NCBI GenBank assembly: GCA_950097015.1 | Contig: CATNEN010000008.1 | Location: forward strand, 4,314,501 to 4,378,500 | Direction of reading: 5' to 3' | From: Macrostomum hystrix | Taxonomy: Eukaryota; Platyhelminthes; Macrostomidae | Length of the DNA: 64,000 bases | Shown: positions 40,035-52,500 of the stretch, in pieces | Layout: each line of letters starts with the position of its first letter | Position numbering within the stretch: the first letter of the stretch is position 1 | Program-made: the position numbers and the translations under genes | The notes under the pieces: generated by a model | Seen by the model: the letters and a program-made list of their open reading frames with translations, nothing else | Told to the model about the DNA's origin: nothing | Databases searched by the model: none

Positions 40035-43000
40035 TTAATTTGATGAGGGGTGGGATTGAAGTTGATGAGTTGTAGGATAAGGCATGATGAGGGGTGGGAT
40101 AACGGTTGATGAACTGGAGGATAGGATTAAGGCTGATGAGCTAGTGGATAGGATTAAGGCTGATGAGCTAGGGGATGGGATTAAGTTTGATGAGCTAGGG
40201 GATGGGATTAAGGCTGATGAGCTAGGGGATGGGATTAAGTTTGATGAGCTAGGGGATGGGATTAAGGTTGATGAGCTAGGGGATGGCATTAAGGTTGATG
40301 AGCTAGGGGATGGGATTAAGGTTGATGAGCTAGGGGATGGGATTAAGGTTGATGAGCTAGGGGATGGGATTAAGGCTGATGAGCTAGGGGATGGGATTAA
40401 GGATGATGAGCTAGGGGATGGGATTAAGGATGATGAGCTAGGGGATGGGATTAAGGATGATGAGCTAGGGGATGGGATTAAGGATGATGAGCTAGGGGAT
40501 GGGATTAAGGATGATGAGCTAGGGGATGGGATTAAGGATGATGAGCTAGGGGATGGGATTAAGGTTGATGAGCTAGGGGATGGGATTAAGGCTGATGAGC
40601 TAGGGGATGGGATTAAGGTTGATGAGCTAGGGGATGGGATTAAGGATGATGAGCTAAGGGATGGGATTAAGGATGATGAGCTAGGGGATGGGATTAAGTT
40701 TGATGAGCTAGGGGATGGGATTAAGGTTGATGAGCTAGGGGATGGGATTAAGGTTGATGAGCTAGGGGATGGGATTAAGGTTGATGAGCTAGGGGATGGG
40801 ATTAAGTTTGATGAGCTAGGGGATGGGATTAAGGCTGATGAGCTAGGGGATGGGATTAAGGCTGATGAGCTAGTGGATGGGATTAAGGCTGATGAGCTAG
40901 GGGATGGGATTAAGGCTGATGAGCTAGGGGATGGGATTAAGGATGATGAGCTAGGGGATGGGATTAAGTTTGATGAGCTAGGGGATGGGATTAAGGTTGA
41001 TGAGCTAGGGGATGGGATTAAGGATGATGAGCTAGGGGATGGGATTAAGGATGATGAGTTAGGGGATGGTATTAAGGCTGATGAGCTAGGGGATGGGATT
41101 AAGGATGATGAGCTAGGGGATGGGATTAAGGTTGATGAGCTAGGGGATGGGATTAAGGATGATGAGCTAGGGGATGGGATTAAGGATGATGAGTTAGGGG
41201 ATGGTATTAAGGCTGATGAGCTAGGGGATGGGATTAAGGCTGATGAGCTAGGGGATGGGATTAAGTTTGATGAGCTAGGGGATGGGATTAAGGATGATGA
41301 GCTAGGGGATGGGATTAAGGCTGATGAGCTAGGGGATGGGATTAAGGATGATGAGCTAGGGGATGGGATTAAGGATGATGAGCTAGGGGATGGGATTAAG
41401 GCTGATGAGCTAGGGGATGGGATTAAGTTTGATGAGCTAGGGGATGGGATTAAGGATGATGAGCTAGGGGATGGGATTAAGGTTGATGAGCTAAGGGATG
41501 GGATTAAGGTTGATGAGCTAAGGGATGGGATTAAGGTTGATGAGCTAAGGGATGGGATTAAGGCTGATGAGCTAGGGGATGGGATTAAGTTTGATGAGCT
41601 AGGGGATGGGATTAAGGATGATGAGCTAGGGGATGGGATTAAGGCTGATGAGCTAGGGGATGGGATTAAGGTTGATGAGCTAGGGGATGGGATTAAGGCT
41701 GATGAGCTAGGGGATGGGATTAAGGCTGATGAGCTAGGGGATGGGATTAAGTTTGATGAGCTAGGGGATGGGATTAAGGATGATGAGCTAGGGGATGGGA
41801 TTAAGGATGATGAGCTAGGGGATGGGATTAAGGCTGATGAGCTAGGGGATGGTATTAAGGTTGATGAGCTAGGGGATGGGATTAAGGTTGATGAGCTAGG
41901 GGATGGGATTAAGGCTGATGAGATAGGGGATGGGATTAAGGCTGATGAGCTAGGGGATGGGATTAAGGATGATGAGCTAGGGGATGGTATTAAGGTTGAT
42001 GAGCTAGGGGATGGGATTAAGGTTGATGAGCTAGGGGATGGGATTAAGGCTGATGAGCTAGGGGATGGGATTAAGGCTGATGAGCTAGGGGATGGGATTA
42101 AGTTTGATGAGCTAGGGGATGGGATTAAGGTTGATGAGCTAGGGGATGGGATTAAGGCTGATGAGATAGGGGATGGGATTAAGGCTGATGAGCTAGGGGA
42201 TGGGATTAAGGATGATGAGCTAGGGGATGGTATTAAGGTTGATGAGCTAGGGGATGGGATTAAGGTTGATGAGCTAGGGGATGGGATTAAGGATGATGAG
42301 CTAGGGGATGGGATTAAGGCTGATGAGCTAGGGATGGGATTAAGGATGATGAGCTAGGGGATGGGATTAAGGATGATGAGCTAGGGGATGGGATTAAGGA
42401 TGATGAGCTAAGGGATGGGATTAAGGATGATGAGCTAGGGGATGGGATTAAGGATGATGAGCTAGGGGATGGGATTAAGGCTGATGAGCTAGGGGATGGG
42501 ATTAAGGATGATGAGCTAGGGGATGGGATTAAGGATGATGAGCTAGGGGATGGGATTAAGGATGATGAGCTAGGGGATGGGATTAAGGTTGATGAGCTAG
42601 GGGATGGGATTAAGGCTGATGAGCTAGGGGATGGGATTAAGGCTGATGAGCTAGGGGATGGGATTAAGTTTGATGAGCTAGGGGATGGGATTAAGGATGA
42701 TGAGCTAGGGGATGGGATTAAGGATGATGAGCTAGGGGATGGGATTAAGGCTGATGAGCTAGGGGATGGTATTAAGGATGATGAGCTAGGGGATGGGATT
42801 AAGGTTGATGAGCTAGGGGATGGGATTAAGGCTGATGAGCTAGGGGATGGGATTAAGGCTGATGAGCTAGGGGATGGGATTAAGTTGATGAGCTAGGGGA
42901 TGGGATTAAGGTTGATGAGCTAGGGGATGGGATTAAGGATGATGAGCTAGGGGATGGGATTAAGGATGATGAGTTAGGGGATGGTATTAAGGCTGATGAG

Positions 43001-45190
43001 CTAGGGGATGGGATTAAGGCTGATGAGCTAGGGGATGGGATTAAGTTTGATGAGCTAGGGGATGGGATTAAGGATGATGAGCTAGGGGATGGGATTAAGG
43101 CTGATGAGCTAGGGGATGGGATTAAGGATGATGAGCTAGGGGATGGGATTAAGGATGATGAGCTAGGGGATGGGATTAAGGCTGATGAGCTAGGGGATGG
43201 GATTAAGTTTGATGAGCTAGGGGATGGGATTAAGGATGATGAGCTAGGGGATGGGATTAAGGTTGATGAGCTAAGGGATGGGATTAAGGTTGATGAGCTA
43301 AGGGATGGGATTAAGGTTGATGAGCTAAGGGATGGGATTAAGGCTGATGAGCTAGGGGATGGGATTAAGTTTGATGAGCTAGGGGATGGGATTAAGGATG
43401 ATGAGCTAGGGGATGGGATTAAGGCTGATGAGCTAGGGGATGGGATTAAGGTTGATGAGCTAGGGGATGGGATTAAGGCTGATGAGCTAGGGGATGGGAT
43501 TAAGGCTGATGAGCTAGGGGATGGGATTAAGTTTGATGAGCTAGGGGATGGGATTAAGGATGATGAGCTAGGGGATGGGATTAAGGATGATGAGCTAGGG
43601 GATGGGATTAAGGCTGATGAGCTAGGGGATGGTATTAAGGTTGATGAGCTAGGGGATGGGATTAAGGTTGATGAGCTAGGGGATGGGATTAAGGCTGATG
43701 AGATAGGGGATGGGATTAAGGCTGATGAGCTAGGGGATGGGATTAAGGATGATGAGCTAGGGGATGGTATTAAGGTTGATGAGCTAGGGGATGGGATTAA
43801 GGTTGATGAGCTAGGGGATGGGATTAAGGCTGATGAGCTAGGGGATGGGATTAAGGCTGATGAGCTAGGGGATGGGATTAAGTTTGATGAGCTAGGGGAT
43901 GGGATTAAGGTTGATGAGCTAGGGGATGGGATTAAGGCTGATGAGATAGGGGATGGGATTAAGGCTGATGAGCTAGGGGATGGGATTAAGGATGATGAGC
44001 TAGGGGATGGGATTAAGGCTGATGAGCTAGGGGATGGGATTAAGGATGATGAGCTAAGGGATGGGATTAAGGATGATGAGCTAGGGGATGGGATTAAGGA
44101 TGATGAGCTAGGGGATGGGATTAAGGTTGATGAGCTAGGGGATGGGATTAAGGCTGATGAGCTAGGGGATGGGATTAAGGCTGATGAGCTAGGGGATGGG
44201 ATTAAGTTTGATGAGCTAGGGGATGGGATTAAGGATGATGAGCTAGGGGATGGGATTAAGGATGATGAGCTAGGGGATGGGATTAAGGCTGATGAGCTAG
44301 GGGATGGTATTAAGTTTGATGAGCTAGGGGATGGGATTAAGGTTGATGAGCTAGGGGATGGGATTAAGGATGATGAGCTAGGGGATGGTATTAAGGTTGA
44401 TGAGCTAGGGGATGGGATTAAGGTTGATGAGCTAGGGGATGGGATTAAGGATGATGAGCTAGGGGATGGGATTAAGGCTGATGAGCTAGGGGATGGGATT
44501 AAGGATGATGAGCTAGGGGATGGGATTAAGGATGATGAGCTAGGGGATGGGATTAAGGATGATGAGCTAAGGGATGGGATTAAGGATGATGAGCTAGGGG
44601 ATGGGATTAAGGATGATGAGCTAGGGGATGGGATTAAGGATGATGAGCTAGGGGATGGGATTAAGGATGATGAGCTAGGGGATGGGATTAAGGATGATGA
44701 GCTAGGGGATGGGATTAAGGATGATGAGCTAGGGGATGGGATTAAGGATGATGAGCTAGGGGATGGGATTAAGGATGATGAGCTAGGGGATGGGATTAAG
44801 GTTGATGAGCTAGGGGATGGGATTAAGGATGATGAGCTAGGGGATAGGATTAAGGCTGATGAGCTAGGGGATGGGATTAAGGCTGATGAGCTAGGGGATG
44901 GGATTAAGGCTGATGAGCTAGGGGATGGGATTAAGGATGATGAGCTAGGGGATGGGATTAAGGCTGATGAGCTAGGGGATGGGATTAAGGTTGATGAGCT
45001 AGGGGATGGTATTAAGGTTGATGAGCTAGGGGATGGGATTAAGGATGATGAGCTAGGGGATGGGATTAAGGATGATGAGCTAGGGGATGGGATTAAGGAT
45101 GATGAGCTAGGGGATGGGATTAAGGCTGATGAGCTAGGGGATGGGATTAAGGTTGATGAGCTAGGGGATGGGATTGAGGCTGATGATGGC
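40035..45190. repeat. 27-bp satellite array, about 190 copies
   Basis: Each unit contains GATGAGCTAGGGGATGGGAT followed by TAAGGNT, where the variable position reads C, A, T (or TTT). 27 is 3 x 9, which gives a 757-codon open frame at 40084-42357 repeating ADELGDGIK; a 1-bp loss at about 42332 breaks it while the repeat continues unchanged. This is satellite DNA, not a gene. A block of about 1.1 kb is duplicated at an offset of 1780 bp. Confidence 0.98.
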
Positions 45191-46753
45191 TAAGAGGGAT
45201 TAAATGAAAGATTAGAAAGATTAGAAGATCGAGTGAAGATTCTGTGGTGTCATTTGGTGTTTAGAATGAGATTTTAAAGAGTGGGATGACGCAATACTAG
45301 GATTAATTAAGAAGCAATAAAATATCCCACTTGTAAATAAGAAGTTTGCACTGACAAAAAACCGACCAGATATAAAAAACAAAGGATAAAGTAAAACGAG
45401 ATAGCAACAAGTTGTTTAGCATTTCATGACTTTGTCCTCTATATTTAGTTGCTTTCTGCTTTCATTCCTCTCTGGCAGTTTGGTATTCGCTTAAAAACGA
45501 TAATAACACGTATTTTGAGGAAACAGCTTTTGTTATAATATGCTTTAGTATTAAAAAACGGGTTGCGGTTATTAAACAAGCGCAGAAGCATTTCCAGCAG
45601 AAGACATGCAGTCAGACGGATAGCAGTTAAAAAAAGGACAACAACTCGATTTTAAAGGAACAACAACAACAGCAACAGCTAGGATAGTAATAATAATAAT
45701 AGTAATAACAATATAAACATAATAGTTTGAAACGAAAATATATCAGAATAGAGAAGAAGACGAAATAATAATGAACAATTAGTAGCAAGTGCGAACGGGA
45801 TAATGGACAGACAGTAACATTGGTACACTGGGCTTAAAGCATTCTCCAAAGTACATCCTCGCCTATGTACATTAATAATCATAATTCAATGTACAGTAAA
45901 GCGTGAGGTTGTGGCAGGAATTTCAGTTGAAGTTAATTAACACTGTGACAAGTACAGGTGAGTAGTATAGGAATACAGCTAAGTAGGTATCTGTAGGCTA
46001 TGCTAATACAGTAAACTGAAAATGCAAATTCCTATTTCTCGCTGTTTCTAAACTCTGCTTAACTGCCTAACATAAGCTTTAGCCTCCTAAAGAGAGATAT
46101 AAAACACAGAGTACAGGAAAATACTAGCTCTTCTTCAGGAGTGGGGGCAATACAAAGGCGATAGGCGTGAGCACACAGAGAGCGAGTTAAACAAAAATGT
46201 TATATACAATCTATGTACCACTGCTGATTACAAAATATCCTATCATCTTCCGATTCATAAGGAATAATACTATACCGGAAACACTAGGCCTCTGCGAGCG
46301 GAAGTAGATAATAATCTTAACTAGCCTACTCACAAGTAGTACGGACTGCAAATTAGGAAAAAATTGAAATAAAAACTGGTTGGCGCCATTTTAACTGACG
46401 GTAGAGAATAAGTTTAAATCACATAGGGACACTTTTAACATATTGTTCTTCATCTATATATGCACTTTAAAACTGTAAATACAAATTTACATACCTTAAA
46501 CTATTTGACAATAACTAATGAAAGTACAGAGACAGAATATAATGCACTAGGAACCTAACTGATCAATTGAAATGCTGATATATATACTCGTAAAGTAAAC
46601 AAAACAATTCATCTAGAATAAACACAAGAGCACAAGGAGCTTGCAAAATGATCAATGCGACGATGAGAGAATAAAAATACTACTACACATACTACTAGCA
46701 CTGTTGTAAGTAGTTCGAGATAAGCTTTGAGCAAACTATGAGCGAATCCGGTC
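45191..46753. other. Unique AT-rich spacer
   Basis: No gene recognised between the 27-bp array and the first 24-bp array. Confidence 0.4.
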
Positions 46754-47212
46754 ATTGGCTGACTCACTGATTGGGTCATTGGCTGACTCACTGATTGGGT
46801 CATTGGCTGACTCACTGATTGGGTCATTGGCTGACTCACTGATTGGGTCATTGGCTGACTCACTGATTGGGTCATTGGCTGACTCACTGATTGGGTCACT
46901 GGCTGACTCACTGATTGGGTCACTGGCTGACTCACTGATTGGGTCACTGGCTGACTCACTGATTGGGTCATTGGCTGACACACTGATTGGGTCATTGGCT
47001 GACTCACTGATTGGGTCATTGGCTGACTCACTGATTGGGTCATTGGCTGGCTCACTGATTGGGTCATTGGCTGACACACTAATTAGGTCATTGGCTGACT
47101 CACTAATTAGGTCATTGGCTGACTCACTGATTGGGTCATTAATTGACTCACTGATTGGGTCATTGGCTGACTCACTGATTGGGTCATTGGCTGACTCACT
47201 GATTGAGTCATG
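46754..47212. repeat. 24-bp minisatellite, copy cluster 1
   Basis: About 19 copies of GCTGACTCACTGATTGGGTC plus ATTG. Same family as 48148-49160. Confidence 0.97.
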
Positions 47213-48147
47213 ACAATTTGTACTTGAGTTATGGAGAAGTTATGCCTATAAAAGTGTTGAAACCATTACAACAGCACAGCAGAATGTACTTACCCGCCAA
47301 TGCAAGCTACAGATAAGTTATCTTTGGTACATTCTACATATTGCTAGTCGCTTATTTGTCACATATTGAACTCGTACAATTACAATCTGTAATATACAGC
47401 AACAATACAGAAAGAAGCTAGAAATATAATATGTAAACCTGACATTTAGCACTTAGATTTTATCATTGGACTACTTGTAACCTACTGTCATTGTTCACAC
47501 AAAAATAGGGATACAGTAGAAAAAGCGAATAAAAAATTGAACTAACAAAAAAATAGCCTGAAATTGTAGTTCCTAACCTTTTATATGTATGTAAAAACAT
47601 CTCATACAGCCTACTCATACAGTCTAGTAGGTAGATTAGTACTTGTACGCTACACAAATAGTGTAAAAAATATAAAATCCTACAATACAAAAATAGGCAA
47701 ACTGAGAGACACAATAAAAAGGCTGTTACAATTAACTACACTGAAGAGAAAGCCCTGAAGATAAATAAAAAGGAGAATTATTTAAGTAGATAGCAGAGGC
47801 GAAGTACAAACTGTAGCAGTTATAACAAATATTTACTTGCAGTGCGCTAATTAATGGTAAGAAATGCCCTAAAGATATGCCTTAAAAATACAGATAAATG
47901 GAATAACTTATTCATATCTCAGTACATTAAATAGTAATAGGCTTAACACCTTTGACAAATACCGATGTTTGACTACATTAAAGAATTTTTTAAACATAAG
48001 CGAAACACAGATTAATATTAACAACACAGATAATCGTATTAGTAGTAAAATGTAATAAATAAGAGATGCTAACTCATGCACACTTTTAATAAGTTTGGAA
48101 CATTCCAACATAATTTGTTGACTTCTTTAAAACCGAAAAAATTATGA
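47213..48147. other. Unique AT-rich spacer between 24-bp arrays
   Basis: No gene recognised. The 24-bp family is present on both sides. Confidence 0.4.
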
Positions 48148-49160
48148 TGGGGTCATTGGCTGACTCACTGATTGGGTCATTGGCTGACTCACTGATTGGG
48201 TCATTGGCTGACTCACTGATTGGGTCATTGGTTGACTCACTGATTGGGTCATTGGCTGACTCACTGATTGGGTCATTAGTTAACTCACTGATTGGGTCAT
48301 TGGCTGACTCACTGATTGGGTCATTAGTTAACTCACTGATTGGGTCATTGGCTGACTCACTGATTGGGTCATTGGTTGTCTAACTAATTAGGTCATTGGC
48401 TGACTCACTGATTGGGTCATTGGTTGACTCACTGATTGGGTCATTGGCTGACTCACTGATTGGGTCATTAGCTGACTCACTGATTGGGTCATTGGCTGAC
48501 TCACTGATTGGGTCATTGGTTGTCTAACTAATTAGGTCATTGGTTGACTCACTGATTGGGTCATTAGCTGACTCACTGATTGGGTCATTGGTTGACTCAC
48601 TAATTAGGTCATTGGCTGACTCACTGATTGGGTCATTGGTTGACTCACTGATTGGGTCATTGGCTGACTCACTGATTGGGTCATTAGCTGACTCACTGAT
48701 TGGGTCATTGGTTGACTCACTAATTAGGTCATTGGCTGACTCACTAATTAGGTCATTGGCTGACTCACTAACTAGGTCATTGGCTGACTCACTGATTGGG
48801 TCATCGGTTGACTAACTAATTGGGTCATTGGCTGACTCACGAATTGGGTCGTTAGTTGACTCACTATTGGGTCCTTGGTTGATTAACTAATTAGGTCATT
48901 GGCTGACTCACTGATTGGGTCATTGGTTGACTCACTAATTGGGTCGTTAGTTGACTCACTATTGGGTCATTGGCTGACTCACTAATTGGGTCATTGGCTG
49001 ACTCACTAGTTGGGTCATTGGCTGACTCACTAGTTGGGTCATTGGCTGACTCACTAGTTGGGTCATTGGTTGACTCACTAGTTGGGTCATTGGCTGACTC
49101 ACTAGTTGGGTCATTGGCTGACTCACAAATTAGGTCATTGGCTGACTCACTGATTGGCTT
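48148..49160. repeat. 24-bp minisatellite, copy cluster 2
   Basis: About 42 copies of the same unit as 46754-47212, more diverged toward 49160 (TAGTTGGGTC, AATTAGGTC, 1-2 bp deletions). It ends about 235 bp downstream of the TNPO stop codon, so it may lie in or next to the 3' untranslated region. Confidence 0.96.
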
Positions 49161-49394
49161 AAATGGTAGTCGATAATATTAGGAATCCAAAGTCTAAAAT
49201 AAAAACAAAAGCAAACGACAAAGTAATTAAAGCGATTAAATCTAGATAAAACCGGACACAAAGATTCACACAGAAAAATAAACTGAAAAAGAGCGACAGA
49301 TGGAGCCAACTAAAACGTAGCTAAAATCCACAAATGACAATAGAAAACAAAGTTTTTAACGGAACAGAGTCATGCCATAACTGTGCCGCACTCT

Positions 49395-49502
49395 TCAGAG
49401 TCCATACTGAGCATGCAGGCGCTCCTTGAGCAGTGGCGGACACTGCGCCCAGAATTTGGCCCAATTCTCTGGCCCCACGTTATCCTTGACAGCGAAGATG
49501 AT
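49395..49502 (-). CDS. TNPO exon 10 (stop codon)
   Basis: Acceptor TTCACAG|ATC. Encodes [20 protein letters not shown] then [15 protein letters not shown] and TGA. It lies between two related 24-bp arrays. Confidence 0.94.
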   Translation of the reverse strand: MIFAVKDNVGPENWAKFWAQCPPLLKERLHAQYGL

Positions 49503-52500
49503 CTGTGAATCAGGTAATTGTGGTACTTGACTGTATAGTACAATTTATACCAGTGTACATTGCTAACAACATAACCGCTTGACTCCACAGTAAGTGACTG
49601 CATTCTAGACTGCCTCATAGTTTGACCTAGTGTGACCACTAGCTGACTCACTATTTGACTCACTAGCTGACCTACTATTTGACTCACTAGCTGACCTACT
49701 ATTTGACTCACTAGCTGACCTACTATTTGACACACTAGCTGACCTACTATTTGACACACTAGCTGACCTACTATTTGACACACTAGCTGACCTACTATTT
49801 GACACACTAGCTGACCTACTATTTGACTCACTAGCTGACCTACTATTTGACTCACTAGCTGTCCTACTATTTGACTCACTAGCTGACCTACTATTTGACA
49901 CACTAGCTGACCTACTATTTGACTCACTAGCTGACCTACTATTCGACACACTAGCTGACCTACTATTTGACACACTAGCTGACCTACTATTTGACTCACT
50001 AGCTGACCTACTATTTGACTCACTAGCTGACCTACTATTTGACACACTAGCTGACCTACTATTTGACTCACTAGCTGACCTACTATTTGACTCACTAGCT
50101 GACCTACTATTCGACACACTAGCTGACCTACTATTTGACACACTAGCTGACCTACTATTTGACGGGCTGACCTTCAAGTTGACCTACTGACTCTCTATGT
50201 ACACATAATGCACAACAGACCAAAAAGCCTACCTTGTGGAACATCTCTTTCAGATCCGGATGTGGCTCGCTCCAGGAAGCCACTGAATCGCAAAAGTAGA
50301 TGAACTCATTCACAACAACGTCCGGCTTAATGTTGATCAGGTTGCATATGCCGCGAAACGCGCTGTCCTTCTCTTCATTGTCGCGAATGTTGCGCAACGA
50401 TAGGCACCTGCAGTTTTTTGGTAGGGTGAATGGTGAATTTAAACATTGGGGAGCAAAAATAAGGCAGTACCCCATCTGCTATGTTCTTGATAACGATCAT
50501 TGGGATGTCAATTTTTCAAGGATCATACACAAATAAAACAATTAAGTGAAGTGTAAATTTTGGGCAACTAGGTCAGAGGGAATCCACGCAAAGGTCACGG
50601 GAAAATTTATCCAATCCACCCCAAGGTCACGGGGGGAATCCACCCACAGGTCACGGGAAAATTTATCCAATCCACCCCAAGGTCACGGGGGGAATCCACC
50701 CCCAAGGTCACGGGAAAATTTATCCAATCCACCCCAAGGTCACGGGGGGAATCCACCCCCAAGGTCACGGGAAAATTTATCCAATCCACCCCAAGGTCAC
50801 GGGGGAATTCATCCACAGATGACAGGAAAATCCACCTAATTCACCTCAAGGTCACGGGGAATCCACCCACCCAATAAACCCAAAGGTCACGGGGAATCCA
50901 ATAATGATAAGAATAACAATGGGAATTATATTAAAGCATCAAAAAGGTCCATGACAGGGATTCACAATGTCGAGGAGAATTCCTCTGGGAGCAAGCAGAT
51001 GGGCCTTAAACGTTTGAATATGTTCTAAACGGCAAATAGATAGCAGACTACTTAGCCGAGTTAATGCATGCAAAACCTACATAAATGTAGTACTAAATTA
51101 CTAAAGTGGCTTGATATGTTTTTACCTTAAGAAGAAGAGGAATTTTCTATTTAATTGCTACTAGCCTTTCTATTAGTCTGGCATTCATATTATAGCAAAC
51201 AGAGGTTATGCTAGTAATATAGTTCTTCGCCTATAGGGTTAGATTAGCAATCCACTTTTGGTAACCATCTGAGCGTTAGATGAGAAAACTTTAACCTAAC
51301 GCGATTTAGTATCCATAAGTATTATAATATAAGTTATAATATGTTTACCCTCATAGTTAAATATATAGATATGGATGTCAAGTGCAAATAAAACTATTAA
51401 TAATACTTAATAGTAATAGGCCCCAAAATAGTTATACTAATTGTGCATAAAATTACTAATAGCAGAACAGACAACAGCGAACAACGGCAAAGGTTGAGAA
51501 AATAACGGTTGAAAAAAATCAATCGACAGCAATTAAGTACCATTGTCTAAGGAATCTGGACATGAAGGGGGCCACCTCCATCGGGCAGACTAGGCCAAGC
51601 CGACCAATAGTGATGGCTACAATAGAGAGTTGAAATGCGAAATCTGTATGTATAGCCATATGTTAGTAAGTAATATAATTATATGCTAATGTAATCGCAT
51701 ACTGTCATTACGCTATTCAATTATGAGCAACTGTGCCTATATTTTATAGTACATAACAGGTAGATGTTCAATCAATACAGAGTTTTATAAAATCGCTTAC
51801 ATTGCTTACAATGCGTACAAGATATGTACAGTAGGCAAATTTTAATAAATCTTAAAAAATAAATAATCAAATATATATATTGGTAGAACATTATTGATAA
51901 TACCAAATTGTAAAAGTAAATTGTACGCATAATAATTTATAAGATAATAAAAAATAAATAGAAAGATGGTAACACTCGATATATAATGAACTTTTCCAGA
52001 AGATTTGAAAAATCTGTTGATAGAGATTTGAATTCCGCTACGCTGGGATTTCCGCAGATTGGGGATTCTGTCAAGTTGGGATTTCCACAGATTGGGGATT
52101 CCGTCAAGTTGGGATTTCCGCAGATTGGGGATTCCGTCAAGTTGGGATTTCCGCAGATTGGGAATTCCGTCAAGTTGGGATTTGCGCAGATTGGGAATTC
52201 CGTCAAGTTGGAATTTCCGCAGATTGGGAATTCCGTCAAGTTGGGATTTGCGCAGATTGGGAATTCCGTCAAGTTGGGATTTGCGCAGATTGGGAATTCT
52301 GTCAAGTTGGGATTTCCGCAGATTGGGAATTCCGTCAAGTTGGGATTTGCGCAGATTGGGAATTCTGTCAAGTTGGGATTTCCTCAGATTGGGGATTCCG
52401 TCAAGTTGGGATTTGCGCAGATTGGGAATTCCGTCAAGTTGGGATTTGCGCAGATTGGGAATTCCGTCAAGTTGGGATTTGCGCAGATTGGGAATTCTGT

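Noticed and set aside
40084-42357. 757-codon open frame of ADELGDGIK repeats
   Set aside because: It is a by-product of a 27-bp satellite. The same repeat continues for almost 3 kb after the frame breaks, other frames are equally uniform, and no start, splice or flanking non-repeat coding sequence supports a gene.
46609-50177. Repeat-peptide open frames ([24 protein letters not shown])
   Set aside because: Products of the 24-bp arrays; no frame conservation and no non-repeat coding context.
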